DNA of 64,000 nt from Lysobacteraceae bacterium 2PB (lineage in GTDB: Bacteria; Pseudomonadota; Gammaproteobacteria; Xanthomonadales; Xanthomonadaceae). Below are positions 8,090 to 20,964 of this stretch, piece after piece; the stretch's first letter is position 1, and the number at the start of each line of letters is the position of its first letter. Under the pieces are notes generated by a model. That model was not told where the DNA came from, made no database searches, and saw only the letters and a program-made list of their open reading frames with translations. The translations under genes were made by a program, and so were the position numbers. The stretch spans positions 24,408-88,407 of the forward strand of contig SCMT01000017.1 of assembly GCA_005502915.1 (NCBI GenBank), written 5' to 3'.

Positions 8090-8563
8090 ATGAACGTATC
8101 CGCCCATCGCCATGTCTGTCGTCTCGCCGTTCTTGTCGCCCTCGTGGTCGCGTCCTTTCTCGGACCCGGTGCCGCGCTGGCCGCGAAGAAGCCCTGCCTG
8201 CCCGTCGTCCGCGATGCCTGGGTGCGCCTGCCTCCGGGCAACATGCCGATGATGGCCGGCTTCGGCCGCATCGAGAACCGCTGCGGCATGCCCGCGACCA
8301 TCCTGCGCGCCAGCAGCCCGTCCTTCGCCAGCGTCGAGCTGCACGAGTCGAAGACGATCGATGGCGTGAGCCGCATGCGCCCGGTGCCCGAACTGCGCCT
8401 CGCACCGAACGGCGCGGCCGTGCTCAAGCCTGGCGGCCTGCACCTGATGCTGATGAAACCGTCCGCGCCGCTGAACCCGGGCAGTCGCGTCGTCCTGCAG
8501 TTCGAACTCGCCGGCGGCGGCCAGGTGCTGGGCGAGTTCGAGGTGAGGAAGGCAGCGCCGTAG
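8090..8563 (+). CDS. PCu(A)C-type periplasmic copper chaperone
   Basis: 157-residue secreted protein with a signal peptide (cleavage near ALAAKK) and a cupredoxin-like PCu(A)C domain. The copper-binding Met/His set is visible: M in GNMPMMAGFGRIEN, H in SVELHESK, M in SRMRPV, and the H-x-M pair in GGLHLMLMKP. Such proteins deliver Cu(I) to cytochrome c oxidase or protect against copper. No oxidase gene is adjacent. A TATCAT at 8078-8083 lies so close to the ATG that a very short leader is possible. Convergent with the thioesterase at 8570. Confidence 0.87.
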   Translation: MNVSAHRHVCRLAVLVALVVASFLGPGAALAAKKPCLPVVRDAWVRLPPGNMPMMAGFGRIENRCGMPATILRASSPSFASVELHESKTIDGVSRMRPVPELRLAPNGAAVLKPGGLHLMLMKPSAPLNPGSRVVLQFELAGGGQVLGEFEVRKAAP

Positions 8564-8569
8564 CGCTGC

Positions 8570-8979
8570 TCAGCGTTCCGCCGACGCCCGCACCGCTTCC
8601 GGCAGCGGGATCGGCCGGCCGCTGTGGCGGTCGATCCACACCAGCACGCAGTGGCCGTCGGCGTGCACGCGGTCGTCGGTGTCGACGATGCGGTGGCCGA
8701 GGGTGACGCTGGTGTTGCCGACGCGGTCGGCGAACAGCTCGACGAAAACCTGCGAGGGGTAGGGGATCGGCAGGCGGTAGTTCATCTGCACCGCGGCCAG
8801 CAGCGGGATGTGGTCCTCGGTGATCCACGCCTTGCCTGTGCTCTCGAACCAGCGGATCCGCGCCTCTTCGAGGTAGGTCATGAAGTTCGAGTTGTTGACG
8901 TGGTTGAACGCGTCCAGGTCGCGCCAGCGCAGCTCCATGGGCATGCGGACGAGGATCTTCTTCGTGGGCGTGGGCTCGG

Positions 8980-8983
<4 letters not shown>
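8570..8983 (-). CDS. Acyl-CoA thioesterase, 4HBT hotdog family
   Basis: 137-residue single-hotdog-domain protein. The active-site segment [24 protein letters not shown] matches the D-x-[DF]-x-H-VN-x(3)-[YF] pattern of 4-hydroxybenzoyl-CoA thioesterase/YbgC-like enzymes that cleave acyl-CoA thioesters. The start ATG overlaps the uvrA stop as ATGA, so it is the downstream, translationally coupled gene of a uvrA transcript. The physiological acyl chain cannot be read from the sequence. Confidence 0.86.
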
Positions 8984-11976
<2,993 letters not shown>

Positions 11977-12161
11977 GGGGGTGGGGGGATCCGGGTGACT
12001 GCAGGGAGGGGGCGTCGCCTTGTCCCGGTCCGGGTGGTCCGGATGGCCGAGCAAAGGCAACTCGCTAGCCTACCGAGCGCCCATGTCCGGAGCAAACCCA
12101 CGGGTGGAACGCTGCAAGCCCGTTCATTCCGGTCCGTTCATCCCGATGCGTCCCGCTCTGC

Positions 12162-13043
12162 TCAGCGCAGCAGCTCGAAGCGCATCGATGCACCGCCCGG
12201 CGGCGGCACCGCGTTCTCGACCGGACTGCCGTCGGGGTTCTGCCCCCAGCCACGCGTATCGATCACCGCCGGGCTGACGCCCTGCAGGATCAACTGGACC
12301 TTCAGCGCTTCGGCGCGCTGTTTCGACAGGAACACGTCGTTGGCGGCATCGCTGGTCGGCGTGACCGGGCCGATGATGACCAGACGCGTGCCTTCGGGCG
12401 CGGCACGGATGGCGTCGGCGGCCTGCGCGACCAGCGCCAAGCTGTCGTCGCTGACTTCACCGCTGCCGGGTTTGAAGGCGACATCGGTCTCGTTCAGGGT
12501 CTTCGCAAGCGCCTCGGGACTCAGTTTCGGCCCCGTGCCGGGATCGTCGCCAGGCGGCTCGAACAGGCCCGACAGGCGCACGCCCGGGAAGGCGCGTTCG
12601 GCAGCCGCACGCAGCGCGCGGCGCTGGTCGTTGTCCAGCGGGCCGCTGAGCGTGGCCTGGTTTCCGGACAGGCGCAGGCCGGCGCCGGGGGCCGTGGACA
12701 GCGTGCGCAGGAAATCTTCCAGGCCCTTGGCCCAGATCGGCGGCGCCGTGGAGGGGTCGACGTCGATCGCGCCCTGCGCGCGACCGTTGCCATAGACGGC
12801 CAGCAGCGCGCGTTCGATGGCGGTGCGGGTGGCTTCGCTGTCGACGGTGCCGTCGAAGCGCAGGCTGCCGCTGTTGTCGGCCAGGCCCAGCGTGGCGTCG
12901 ATCTGCACGCGGGGGGCGGTCGGCGTGTCGGCCTGGGGCGGCGTTTCGCTGCCGCCCTGGCAGCCGGTGGTGGCGATGAGCAGGGCCGTCGCGCAGGCGA
13001 ATGCGCGCACGGGCCTCGCGAAGGCGGGGGAGGGGATCGGCAT
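12162..13043 (-). CDS. OmpA-like lipoprotein with a BON-type region
   Basis: 293-residue lipoprotein. The signal peptide ends in a lipobox-like IATTGC, so the cysteine is probably lipidated. Residues about 60-160 look like tandem BON-type alpha/beta segments (TRTAIERALLAV..., RRALRAAAERAFPGV), and the C-terminal third resembles an OmpA/MotB domain (DVAFKPGSGEVSDDSL, TRLVIIGPVT, LSKQRAEALKVQLILQGV, RGWGQNPDG), which usually binds peptidoglycan. The two canonical Asp/Arg peptidoglycan contacts are not all obvious, so binding is uncertain. Start at 13043 is preceded by GAGGACACC. It follows the protease gene in the same direction, 66 bases on. Confidence 0.75.
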   Translation of the reverse strand: MPIPSPAFARPVRAFACATALLIATTGCQGGSETPPQADTPTAPRVQIDATLGLADNSGSLRFDGTVDSEATRTAIERALLAVYGNGRAQGAIDVDPSTAPPIWAKGLEDFLRTLSTAPGAGLRLSGNQATLSGPLDNDQRRALRAAAERAFPGVRLSGLFEPPGDDPGTGPKLSPEALAKTLNETDVAFKPGSGEVSDDSLALVAQAADAIRAAPEGTRLVIIGPVTPTSDAANDVFLSKQRAEALKVQLILQGVSPAVIDTRGWGQNPDGSPVENAVPPPGGASMRFELLR

Positions 13044-13109
13044 GGTGTCCTCGCGGGAACTCCCCCGGCAGGTGCCGGGGGAGCGTTGCGACATGGTCGC
13101 GGTCGTGGC

Positions 13110-15179
13110 TCAGAGCTTCTGCGTCGAGGCGTAATTCACCGACACCTCGTCGGAGCACTCGCTCGTGCCCTGGTTGCAGATCTTGTAGGTCATCGTGCCG
13201 CTGCCCACGATCCGGAAGGTGTCCGTGAACGTGTAGGTGTTGCGGCGCGAGTTGTATATCAGCCCGTTGCGGTAGATGTCCACCTGCTTCTTGCCGTGCT
13301 GCCAGGTCAGCGTGACCCGCGTGCGGTGGTTGGCCAGCTGCTCGACCGAGGCCGCCTGCTTGTACGGGTAATTGGCGTCGACGAAGCTCGGGTACAGCGA
13401 AACGCCGGCGGCGGCCCTGAAGCCCTTGATCGTCACGTACCACACGCCTGCGCGCGGCGTCGGGAAGAAGCAGTTCTCGTTGTTGCCTGCACTGAACGGA
13501 CGGCAGTCGAACGCGCTGTTGGTCGGCGGTGCGCCGTAGCGCACGTAGACATCGGCATCGCCGGTGCCGCCGTACATCGCGAACAGCAGGTTGCTGGCGC
13601 CGTTGGGCACCACCAGCTGGTACTTCAGCTCGCCATTGGTCCCCACGCTGATGTCGCTCACGGTCACGCCGTTGAACAGCTCGGTGGCCGGCGGCGGCGG
13701 GGGGGGCGGCGGCGGATCCGACGGCAGCGGGTCGGTGCCGTTGGCGACGCGCACGGCAGCGGTGGCATCGACGATGCCGGTGCCGCAGGGCTTGTCGTAG
13801 GAGCAGCCACCCGGGAAGCCGCCATTGGCGTAGGCCGTGTTTTCCAGGATCTTCTTGACCTGCGCCGGGGTCTTCGGCGTGGATGACGCGGACTGGATCA
13901 GCGCCGCGATGCCGGCCACGTGCGGCGACGCCATCGAGGTGCCGGCGTACCAGCCGTAGCCTTCGGCGCCCTGCGTGGTCAGGCCGAGGTTGATCGTCGA
14001 CAGCACGTTGTCGGCGGCCGGCGCGGCACCGCTGCCGCCCGGCGCCGCGACGTCGACCACCGGACCGAAGCTCGAATAGCTGGCCAGCGCGCCGGTCGGG
14101 CCGACCGCCGACACCGCGACCACGTTGTTGCAGCTCGCCGGCTGCTGGCTCGCCGCATCGCCGCCGGAATTGCCGGCCGCGACCACCACGGTCGTGCCGC
14201 GTGCGACCGCCGCGTCGATGGCGTTCTGGAACGCCACGCTGCATGCGCCGCTGCCGCCGAGGCTCAGATTCAGCACTTCCGCCGGGTTGGCGTTCGCCGG
14301 GACGCCGGCGACGGTGCCGCCCGAACCCCAGGTGATGCCGTCGACGATGTCGGACAGGAAGCCACCGCACTTGCCCAGCGCGCGGATCGGCAGGATCTTC
14401 GCGCCGGGAGCCACGCCCGCGCCGCCGACGCCGTTGTCGGTCACCGACGCGATCGTGCCGGCGACGTGCGTGCCGTGCCAGCTGCTGTCCTCGGCGATGC
14501 CGAAGATGTTGCATTCGCCGTCGTGCCAGTCGCCCGGGTCGTTCGGATCGGCGTCGCGGCCGTCGCCGTCCACGGCGGTGTCGAGATCGCCGATGAAGTC
14601 GTAGCCCGGGACCAGCTGGCCCGCGAGGTCGCTGTGCGGGGTGATGCCGGTGTCGATCACGCCGACCACGATGCCGGCGCCGCGGGTGATGTCCCACGCC
14701 GGTTCGAGGTTTGCGCCACCGGGACCGGCCTTGTAATGCCACTGCTGGGCATACAGCGGGTCGTTCGGCGTGAACAGCGGCTTCATCCGCACGTCGGGTT
14801 CGACGGCCAGGATGTTCGGGTCCTTCATCAGCTCGGTCATCAGCTGCTTGCTTTCGGCCAGGTCCAGCTTGCGGTCGGTGCGGATCACGTCGGCGCCGGT
14901 CGACAGCGTGCGCAGGCCCTGGATGCCCAGGCTGAGGTTGCCGGCCTTGCCGGCGAAGCGGTTCTCCAGCGAGGTCCTCGCCGCCCGCGCGCTGTCGCGC
15001 CAGGTGACGATGAAGCGGTCGTGCCCTTCGTCCTGCGGTGCGGACGCGCGGCTCTGGGCGGCGGTCCTGTCGACGACGGGGGCGCGGCTGCCCGACCAGG
15101 CGATCGGCGCGGCCACGGCCGCGACGGCCACGGCGAGCGCGGTCAGCCGGAACGCATGTGAGGGTTTGAGTCGGATCAT
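13110..15179 (-). CDS. Secreted subtilisin-like serine protease (S8) with PPC domain
   Basis: 689-residue extracellular protease. Order: signal peptide (1-28), inhibitor-like propeptide (about 50-135, ending DPNILAVEPDVRMKP), S8 catalytic domain with D176 (VVGVIDTGI), H235 (SSWHGTHVAGT) and S415 (AGTSMASPHVAG), a run of nine prolines near 500, a bacterial pre-peptidase C-terminal domain (GTGDADVYVRYG), and a last beta-sandwich-like module (LTWQHGKKQVDIYRNG). This architecture is typical of Xanthomonas/Lysobacter secreted proteases. AAGGAGC lies 8 bases before the ATG. The PPC domain is normally removed during secretion. Confidence 0.93.
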   Translation of the reverse strand: MIRLKPSHAFRLTALAVAVAAVAAPIAWSGSRAPVVDRTAAQSRASAPQDEGHDRFIVTWRDSARAARTSLENRFAGKAGNLSLGIQGLRTLSTGADVIRTDRKLDLAESKQLMTELMKDPNILAVEPDVRMKPLFTPNDPLYAQQWHYKAGPGGANLEPAWDITRGAGIVVGVIDTGITPHSDLAGQLVPGYDFIGDLDTAVDGDGRDADPNDPGDWHDGECNIFGIAEDSSWHGTHVAGTIASVTDNGVGGAGVAPGAKILPIRALGKCGGFLSDIVDGITWGSGGTVAGVPANANPAEVLNLSLGGSGACSVAFQNAIDAAVARGTTVVVAAGNSGGDAASQQPASCNNVVAVSAVGPTGALASYSSFGPVVDVAAPGGSGAAPAADNVLSTINLGLTTQGAEGYGWYAGTSMASPHVAGIAALIQSASSTPKTPAQVKKILENTAYANGGFPGGCSYDKPCGTGIVDATAAVRVANGTDPLPSDPPPPPPPPPATELFNGVTVSDISVGTNGELKYQLVVPNGASNLLFAMYGGTGDADVYVRYGAPPTNSAFDCRPFSAGNNENCFFPTPRAGVWYVTIKGFRAAAGVSLYPSFVDANYPYKQAASVEQLANHRTRVTLTWQHGKKQVDIYRNGLIYNSRRNTYTFTDTFRIVGSGTMTYKICNQGTSECSDEVSVNYASTQKL

Positions 15180-15662
15180 GTTGCATCAGCTCCTTGTGCA
15201 TGAGGGGGCAGCCCGAGTCCTGGCCGCCCCGGATGGGCGGTCCGGCGCGCATCCGCGACGGACCACCCCGGGGGATGCGCCTGCCGCGCCGCGATCGCGG
15301 GCGGAAGACGCGACGCCGCTCGCCGCCGCTGGAGACGCGGCGACGGGCAGTGGGCGGGGAAGCGGAAGTCAGGGGTCGGCGGCGGCCGGCGGCAGGACCA
15401 CGCCGGCAGGCGGATGCGAGGGCAGGCCCTGTGCCTGCGGGGTGCTGCGGATGCGGGGGGTAGGACTGCGCTGGGACATCGAACACAAGCTCCATGTGTA
15501 TGCCGTCGGACCGACCGGCCTCTGCCATCCCGGGGACCCCCCTGTCCCGCAGGTGCGGCCGGACCCTCCGGCCGCATCAACATACGCTGATGAATGGGTC
15601 GAGGCTAAGCCGGCCCGGGCGCGGTCCGCAAGTGCCTCCGGCCAAGCCGGGGGCGCCTGAAC
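15180..15662. other. Non-coding region upstream of protease and rplU
   Basis: No supportable gene. Open frames here are low-complexity shadows of GC-rich DNA. A perfect 9-base hairpin (GCGGCCGGA/TCCGGCCGC, 15555-15575) is the only clear structure. The leftward protease promoter should lie here; I could not pick a convincing -35/-10 pair for it. Confidence 0.6.
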
Positions 15663-15691
15663 TTGCGGCGGCGCGTCGTCGTCGCTAGAAT
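15663..15691 (+). promoter_or_regulatory. Sigma-70 promoter of rplU-rpmA
   Basis: TTGCGG (15663-15668), a 17-base spacer and TAGAAT (15686-15691) make a good sigma-70 promoter. Transcription would start near 15698 and leave a leader of about 90 bases that contains a hairpin CCGCCC/GGGCGG followed by TTTT (15703-15721), a possible attenuator or ribosomal-protein control site. Confidence 0.75.
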
Positions 15692-15788
15692 CCCGCTTCT
15701 TTCCGCCCGCAGGGGCGGTTTTGCGTCACCCGCAACACCCCGAAAGCAGTCCCAGGCGACACCCAATAACTACAGAGGAATTCCGTTC

Positions 15789-16097
15789 ATGTACGCAGTT
15801 CTGGTCACCGGCGGTAAGCAATACCGCGTGATGCAAGGCGAGACGCTTCGCGTCGAGCTGCTCGAAGCCGACGCCGGCAGCGAGATCAAATTCGACAACG
15901 TGCTGATGCTGGGCGACGGCGAGGGCGTGACCCTCGGCGACGCGCTGAAGGGCGCCACCGTCACCGCCAAGGTGCTCGGCCATGGCCGCGCCGACAAGAT
16001 CCGCATCGTCAAGTTCCGCCGCCGCAAGCACCATCGCAAGCAGATGGGCCACCGGCAGCACTACACCGAAATCCAGATCACTGGCATCAACAAGTAA
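15789..16097 (+). CDS. rplU: 50S ribosomal protein L21
   Basis: 102 residues, full length. Canonical start [14 protein letters not shown] and the conserved basic segment [21 protein letters not shown] that contacts 23S rRNA. AGAGGAA lies upstream of the ATG. First gene of the rplU-rpmA pair, 12 bases before rpmA, with obgE following after a terminator; this is the standard proteobacterial order. Confidence 0.98.
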   Translation: MYAVLVTGGKQYRVMQGETLRVELLEADAGSEIKFDNVLMLGDGEGVTLGDALKGATVTAKVLGHGRADKIRIVKFRRRKHHRKQMGHRQHYTEIQITGINK

Positions 16098-16109
16098 GGA
16101 GAAGCAGCC

Positions 16110-16361
16110 ATGGCACATAAAAAGGGCGTAGGTTCCTCGCGCAACGGCCGCGACTCCAACCCGAAGTACCTGGGCGTGAAGCTGTTCGGCGGCCAGACCG
16201 TCGAAGCCGGCAACATCATCGTCCGCCAGCGCGGCACCCAGTTCCATCCGGGTCCGGGCGTCGGCCTCGGCCGCGACCACACGCTGTTCGCGCTGGTCGA
16301 CGGCAAGGTCGAGTTCTCGGTGAAGGGCGCCAAGAAGCGCCGCACCGTCAGCATCGTCTGA
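16110..16361 (+). CDS. rpmA: 50S ribosomal protein L27
   Basis: 83 residues. The N-terminus [24 protein letters not shown] reaches the peptidyl-transferase centre in known ribosomes, and there is no Firmicutes-type cleavable extension. AAGGAG lies 8 bases upstream. Co-transcribed with rplU and followed by a terminator. Confidence 0.98.
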   Translation: MAHKKGVGSSRNGRDSNPKYLGVKLFGGQTVEAGNIIVRQRGTQFHPGPGVGLGRDHTLFALVDGKVEFSVKGAKKRRTVSIV

Positions 16362-16383
16362 TCGATGCCGCATCGCGCGAGAG

Positions 16384-16406
16384 GCCCCGCTTCGGCGGGG
16401 CTTTTC
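16384..16406 (+). terminator. Terminator after rpmA
   Basis: GCCCCGC / TTCG tetraloop / GCGGGGC followed by TTTTCGTTT. A textbook Rho-independent terminator 23 bases after the rpmA stop. Confidence 0.92.
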
Positions 16407-16414
16407 GTTTGTAG

Positions 16415-17617
<1,203 letters not shown>

Positions 17618-17640
17618 GCGAATGTCGGGCGATTCGCTGT

Positions 17641-17712
17641 CCGTAGGGCGGGCTTCAGCCCGCCGGGCTTCTTGCGGGGATGCCAATGGTGGGCTGAAGC
17701 CCGCCCTGCGGC
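17641..17712. repeat. Paired GTAG-headed palindrome (REPIN-like)
   Basis: GTAG at 17643-17646 heads an 8-base stem (GGCGGGCT/AGCCCGCC, 17647-17664); an inverted, slightly diverged copy lies at 17689-17709. Same design as the repeat at 7192 with different stem bases. It sits just after obgE and before the rpsT terminator, between convergent genes. Confidence 0.8.
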
Positions 17713-17745
17713 ATCGTTCGTGCGCGTCCCGTTGCCTCAAGGCAA

Positions 17746-17776
17746 CAAAAAACCCGGCCGAAGCCGGGTTTTTGCG
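17746..17776 (-). terminator. Bidirectional terminator after rpsT
   Basis: AACCCGGC/GCCGGGTT with a CGAA loop, flanked by an A-run on the left and a T-run on the right, so it can stop transcription from rpsT (leftward) and from obgE (rightward). Confidence 0.9.
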
Positions 17777-17795
17777 TGCCACATTCGACTTGGGA

Positions 17796-18068
17796 TCAGC
17801 CGACGGCCTTGAGGGCCTTGATGCGGGCCGTCAGGCGGCTCTTGTGGCGGGCAGCCTTGTTCTTGTGGATCAGGCCGCGCGCGCTGAAGCGATCGAGGAT
17901 CGGCTGGGCGACGGCGAAGGCGGCTTCGGCGCCCGCGGCGTCGTTCGAGTCGATGGCCTTGAGGACCTTCTTGACGGCGGTGCGGAGCTGGGAACGCTGG
18001 GCGGTGTTGCGGGCGTTGCGCACGACGGTCTGCTTGGCGCGCTTCTTGGCGGACTTGATGTTGGCCAC
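17796..18068 (-). CDS. rpsT: 30S ribosomal protein S20
   Basis: 90 residues, full length, starting [18 protein letters not shown], the classic S20 beginning, and rich in Lys/Arg/Ala helices that bind 16S rRNA. It stands alone on the minus strand with its own promoter at 18183-18211, giving a leader of about 105 bases where autoregulation of S20 normally acts. Divergent from murJ, the usual neighbour. Confidence 0.97.
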   Translation of the reverse strand: MANIKSAKKRAKQTVVRNARNTAQRSQLRTAVKKVLKAIDSNDAAGAEAAFAVAQPILDRFSARGLIHKNKAARHKSRLTARIKALKAVG

Positions 18069-18182
18069 GATGGAATCCTGGGGTTTACGGTTGATATCGG
18101 TCGGAAAAACAGGGCGATGCCCGCCGTCCGATGGTTGAATGAAAGGGGACAGACCGCCGCTATGCGGACAGTGAGACAGAAA

Positions 18183-18211
18183 ATTATGGGCGATTCAGTG
18201 GGTTGGGTCAA
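18183..18211 (-). promoter_or_regulatory. Sigma-70 promoter of rpsT
   Basis: On the minus strand TTGACC (18211-18206), a 17-base spacer and CATAAT (18188-18183). Strong match. The -35 element lies only 25 bases from the murJ start codon on the other strand. Confidence 0.85.
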
Positions 18212-18235
18212 CCGGTGCGGCGTCGGGAGGCCGGA

Positions 18236-19852
18236 ATGAGCGGTCCGGGCGAGGAAAAGACGGGCGAGACGGGGGGGCAGGGCGCCCCGAAGCCGCCCGC
18301 GAAGGCCGGCCTGCTGCGCTCGACCTCGGTCTTCAGCGCGATGACCCTGCTGTCGCGGATCGCCGGGTTCGCCCGCGACGCCCTCCAGTCCCGCCTGTTC
18401 GGCAGCTCGGTGGCGATGGACGCCTTCGTGATCGCCTACCGGATCCCGAACTACCTGCGCCGGATCTTCGCCGAGGGCTCGATGCAGATGGCCTTCGTGC
18501 CGGTGCTGAACGAACTGCGCGAGCGGGGCGACCAGGCGGCGCTGAAGGAATTCGTCGACCGCATGGCCGGGGCGCTGTTCTCGGTGGTGTTCGTGGTCTC
18601 GGGCATCGGCATGCTGGCGGCGCCGCTGATCGCCAGCCTGTTCGCGCCGGGCGCGGTGGACGAGCCGGAGAAGTTCGGCCTGATCGTCGACATGCTGCGG
18701 ATCACCTTCCCGTACCTGCTGTTCATCTCGATGATGGCCCTCGTGGCCTCGGTGCTGAACAGCTTCGGCAAGTTCGCGCTGCCCGCCGTCACCCCGGTGC
18801 TGCACAACCTGGTGATGATCGCGGCAATGGTCTGGCTGGCGCCGCGCTTCGCCGAGCCGGCTAAGGCCCTGGCCTGGGGTGTGCTGATCGCCGGCATCCT
18901 GCAGCTCGTGGTGCTGTGGCCGGCGCTGGGCCGGCTGGGCCTGCGGCCGACCTTCCGGCCCGGCTTCGGCCATCCGGACGTGCGCCGGGTCGCGAAGCTG
19001 ATGATCCCGACCCTGTTCTCGTCGTCGGTCGCACAGCTGAACCTGCTGGTCGGCACGATCTTCGCGTCGGTGCTGGTCACCGGCAGCCAGACCTGGCTGT
19101 ACCTGTCCGACCGCCTGATCGAATTCCCGCTGGGCCTGTTCGGCGTGGCGATCGGCACGGTGATCCTGCCGCACCTCTCGCGACGCCATGCCGCGACCGA
19201 TGCCGAGGGCTATTCGGCGGCGCTGGACTGGGCCCTGCGCCTGGCCCTGCTCGCCGGTGTGCCGGCCGGCCTGGGCCTGCTGCTGCTCGCCGAGCCGCTG
19301 ACCTCGGTGGTCTACCAGGGCGGCAAGTTCACCGCGCACGACACCCGCATGGCCGCGCTCAGCCTGAGCGCGATGAGCCTGGGCGTACCGGCCTTCATGC
19401 TGAGCAAGGTCCTGTCCCCGGCGTTCTACGCCCGCCAGGACACGAAGACGCCGATGAAGGCGGCGATCTGGACCGTGTTCGCGAATGTCGCGATGACCAT
19501 CGCCTTCACCCTGCCGCTATGGCTGAACGACGTCGACGGCGCCCATGGCGGCATCGCCCTGGCGACCGGCTTGGCCGGCATCTTCAATGCCTGGCTGCTG
19601 TGGCGTTACCTGCGTCGCGACGGCCTGCTGAAGCCGCAGCCGGGCTGGGGCCGGCACCTGCTGCGGATCGCGGTCGCCTGCGCGGCGATGACGGCGGTGG
19701 TGCTCGGCATCTCGTACCGGGTCGGGGACTGGACCGCCATCGACATCTGGCATCGCACGCTCTGGCTGCTGGTGGCGGTCGCGGCGGGTGCGGCGGCCTA
19801 CGGTGCGACCCTGCTGGCGATGGGCCTGCGTCCGCGCGACCTGCGCCACTGA
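18236..19852 (+). CDS. murJ: Lipid II flippase MurJ
   Basis: 538-residue inner-membrane protein of the MviN/MurJ family that moves lipid II across the membrane for peptidoglycan synthesis. Many transmembrane helices are visible, and the family signature LLSRIAGFARDAL with the downstream AMDAFVIAYRIPNYLRRIFAEGSM loop is intact, including the essential arginines of the central cavity. The ATG at 18236 has GGAGG five bases upstream; an in-frame upstream ATG at 18203 is disfavoured. About 25 N-terminal residues (Gly/Pro/Lys-rich) extend beyond the E. coli protein. Confidence 0.96.
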   Translation: MSGPGEEKTGETGGQGAPKPPAKAGLLRSTSVFSAMTLLSRIAGFARDALQSRLFGSSVAMDAFVIAYRIPNYLRRIFAEGSMQMAFVPVLNELRERGDQAALKEFVDRMAGALFSVVFVVSGIGMLAAPLIASLFAPGAVDEPEKFGLIVDMLRITFPYLLFISMMALVASVLNSFGKFALPAVTPVLHNLVMIAAMVWLAPRFAEPAKALAWGVLIAGILQLVVLWPALGRLGLRPTFRPGFGHPDVRRVAKLMIPTLFSSSVAQLNLLVGTIFASVLVTGSQTWLYLSDRLIEFPLGLFGVAIGTVILPHLSRRHAATDAEGYSAALDWALRLALLAGVPAGLGLLLLAEPLTSVVYQGGKFTAHDTRMAALSLSAMSLGVPAFMLSKVLSPAFYARQDTKTPMKAAIWTVFANVAMTIAFTLPLWLNDVDGAHGGIALATGLAGIFNAWLLWRYLRRDGLLKPQPGWGRHLLRIAVACAAMTAVVLGISYRVGDWTAIDIWHRTLWLLVAVAAGAAAYGATLLAMGLRPRDLRH

Positions 19853-19965
19853 ACCGCAACGGTGAATGCCCGGTCACGGAGGCCGTGGGCGGGCGCTGCC
19901 GCTATACTCCGGGGTTCTTTCGCTGTACGTCCCCGGGGCATCCCGCCGGGGCCTCCACCAATCCA

Positions 19966-20964
19966 ATGACCGAACTCTTCCGCGACCTCGACGGCGGGCC
20001 GCTGTGCCCGGATGGCAGCGTGGTGTGCATCGGCGCCTTCGATGGCCTTCATCTGGGCCATCGCGCGCTGGTCCGCCGCGCGGTCGAGCGTGCCCGCACG
20101 CTGGGCGTGCCGGCGGTGGTGCTGAGCTTCGAGCCGCTGCCGCGCGAGTTCTTCGCCCGCGACGGCAAGCCGCCGCGCCTGCAGCTGCCGCGCGCCAAGC
20201 TCTCCCACCTGCGCGAACTCGGCGTCGACAAGGTCGGCCTGCTGCGCTTCGGCGCCGCGCTGGCGGCGGTGCCGGCCGAGGATTTCGTCCAGCGCCAGCT
20301 CGTCCAGCGCCTGTCGGCGCGCGAAGTCTGGGTCGGCCCGGATTTCCGGTTCGGCCGTGCCCGCGCCGGCGACCTCGCCCTGCTGCAGCGCATGGGCGCC
20401 GAGACCGGCTTCACCGCGCAGACCATCGCGCCGGTGCTGGTCGACGATGCGCCCGTGTCCAGCACACGCATCCGCAACGCGCTTCAGGCCGGCGATTTCG
20501 CCACGGGGGCACAGCTGCTCGGGCGGCCCTACGCCATCGGCGGGCGCGTGGTGCGCGGCAAGCAGCTTGGTCGCACGCTCGGCTACCCCACCGCCAACCT
20601 GCGTTTCCCGAAGACCCCCGCGCTGCGCGGCATCTACGCGACCTGGGTGCACGGCATCGCCGAACATCCGTGGCCATCGGTGTCCAGCTTCGGCACGCGG
20701 CCCACGGTCGGCGGCGTCGAGCCGCTGCTGGAAGCCCACCTGTTCGACTTCCAGGGCGACCTCTACGGTCGTCATGTCGAAGTGGAATTCGTCGCGCACC
20801 TGCGCGATGAGGAAAAATTCCCGGATCTCCCCAGCCTCGTCGCGCAGATGGACCGCGATGCCGCGCAGGCGAGGGCGATCCTTTCGAGCCCGGATGCATC
20901 GATTCCCGGTGCATCGGGCCCTGACACATTTTCATTGCATTCGACAGAGCGAGCCCGCGCGTGA
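19966..20964 (+). CDS. ribF: Bifunctional riboflavin kinase/FAD synthetase
   Basis: 332 residues. The N-terminal FMN adenylyltransferase half has the nucleotidyl-transferase motif [10 protein letters not shown] and the VSSTRIR segment; the C-terminal riboflavin kinase half has [11 protein letters not shown] and the [11 protein letters not shown] region with the catalytic glutamate further on (EAHLFDF). Makes FMN and then FAD. A TATACT hexamer at 19903-19908 may be its -10. Its stop overlaps the GTG start of ileS. The C-terminal 25 residues are not conserved. Confidence 0.95.
   Translation: MTELFRDLDGGPLCPDGSVVCIGAFDGLHLGHRALVRRAVERARTLGVPAVVLSFEPLPREFFARDGKPPRLQLPRAKLSHLRELGVDKVGLLRFGAALAAVPAEDFVQRQLVQRLSAREVWVGPDFRFGRARAGDLALLQRMGAETGFTAQTIAPVLVDDAPVSSTRIRNALQAGDFATGAQLLGRPYAIGGRVVRGKQLGRTLGYPTANLRFPKTPALRGIYATWVHGIAEHPWPSVSSFGTRPTVGGVEPLLEAHLFDFQGDLYGRHVEVEFVAHLRDEEKFPDLPSLVAQMDRDAAQARAILSSPDASIPGASGPDTFSLHSTERARA

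Noticed and set aside
15180..15660. Several plus- and minus-strand frames upstream of rplU
   Set aside because: Low-complexity, overlapping on all frames, no start signals; treated as non-coding.
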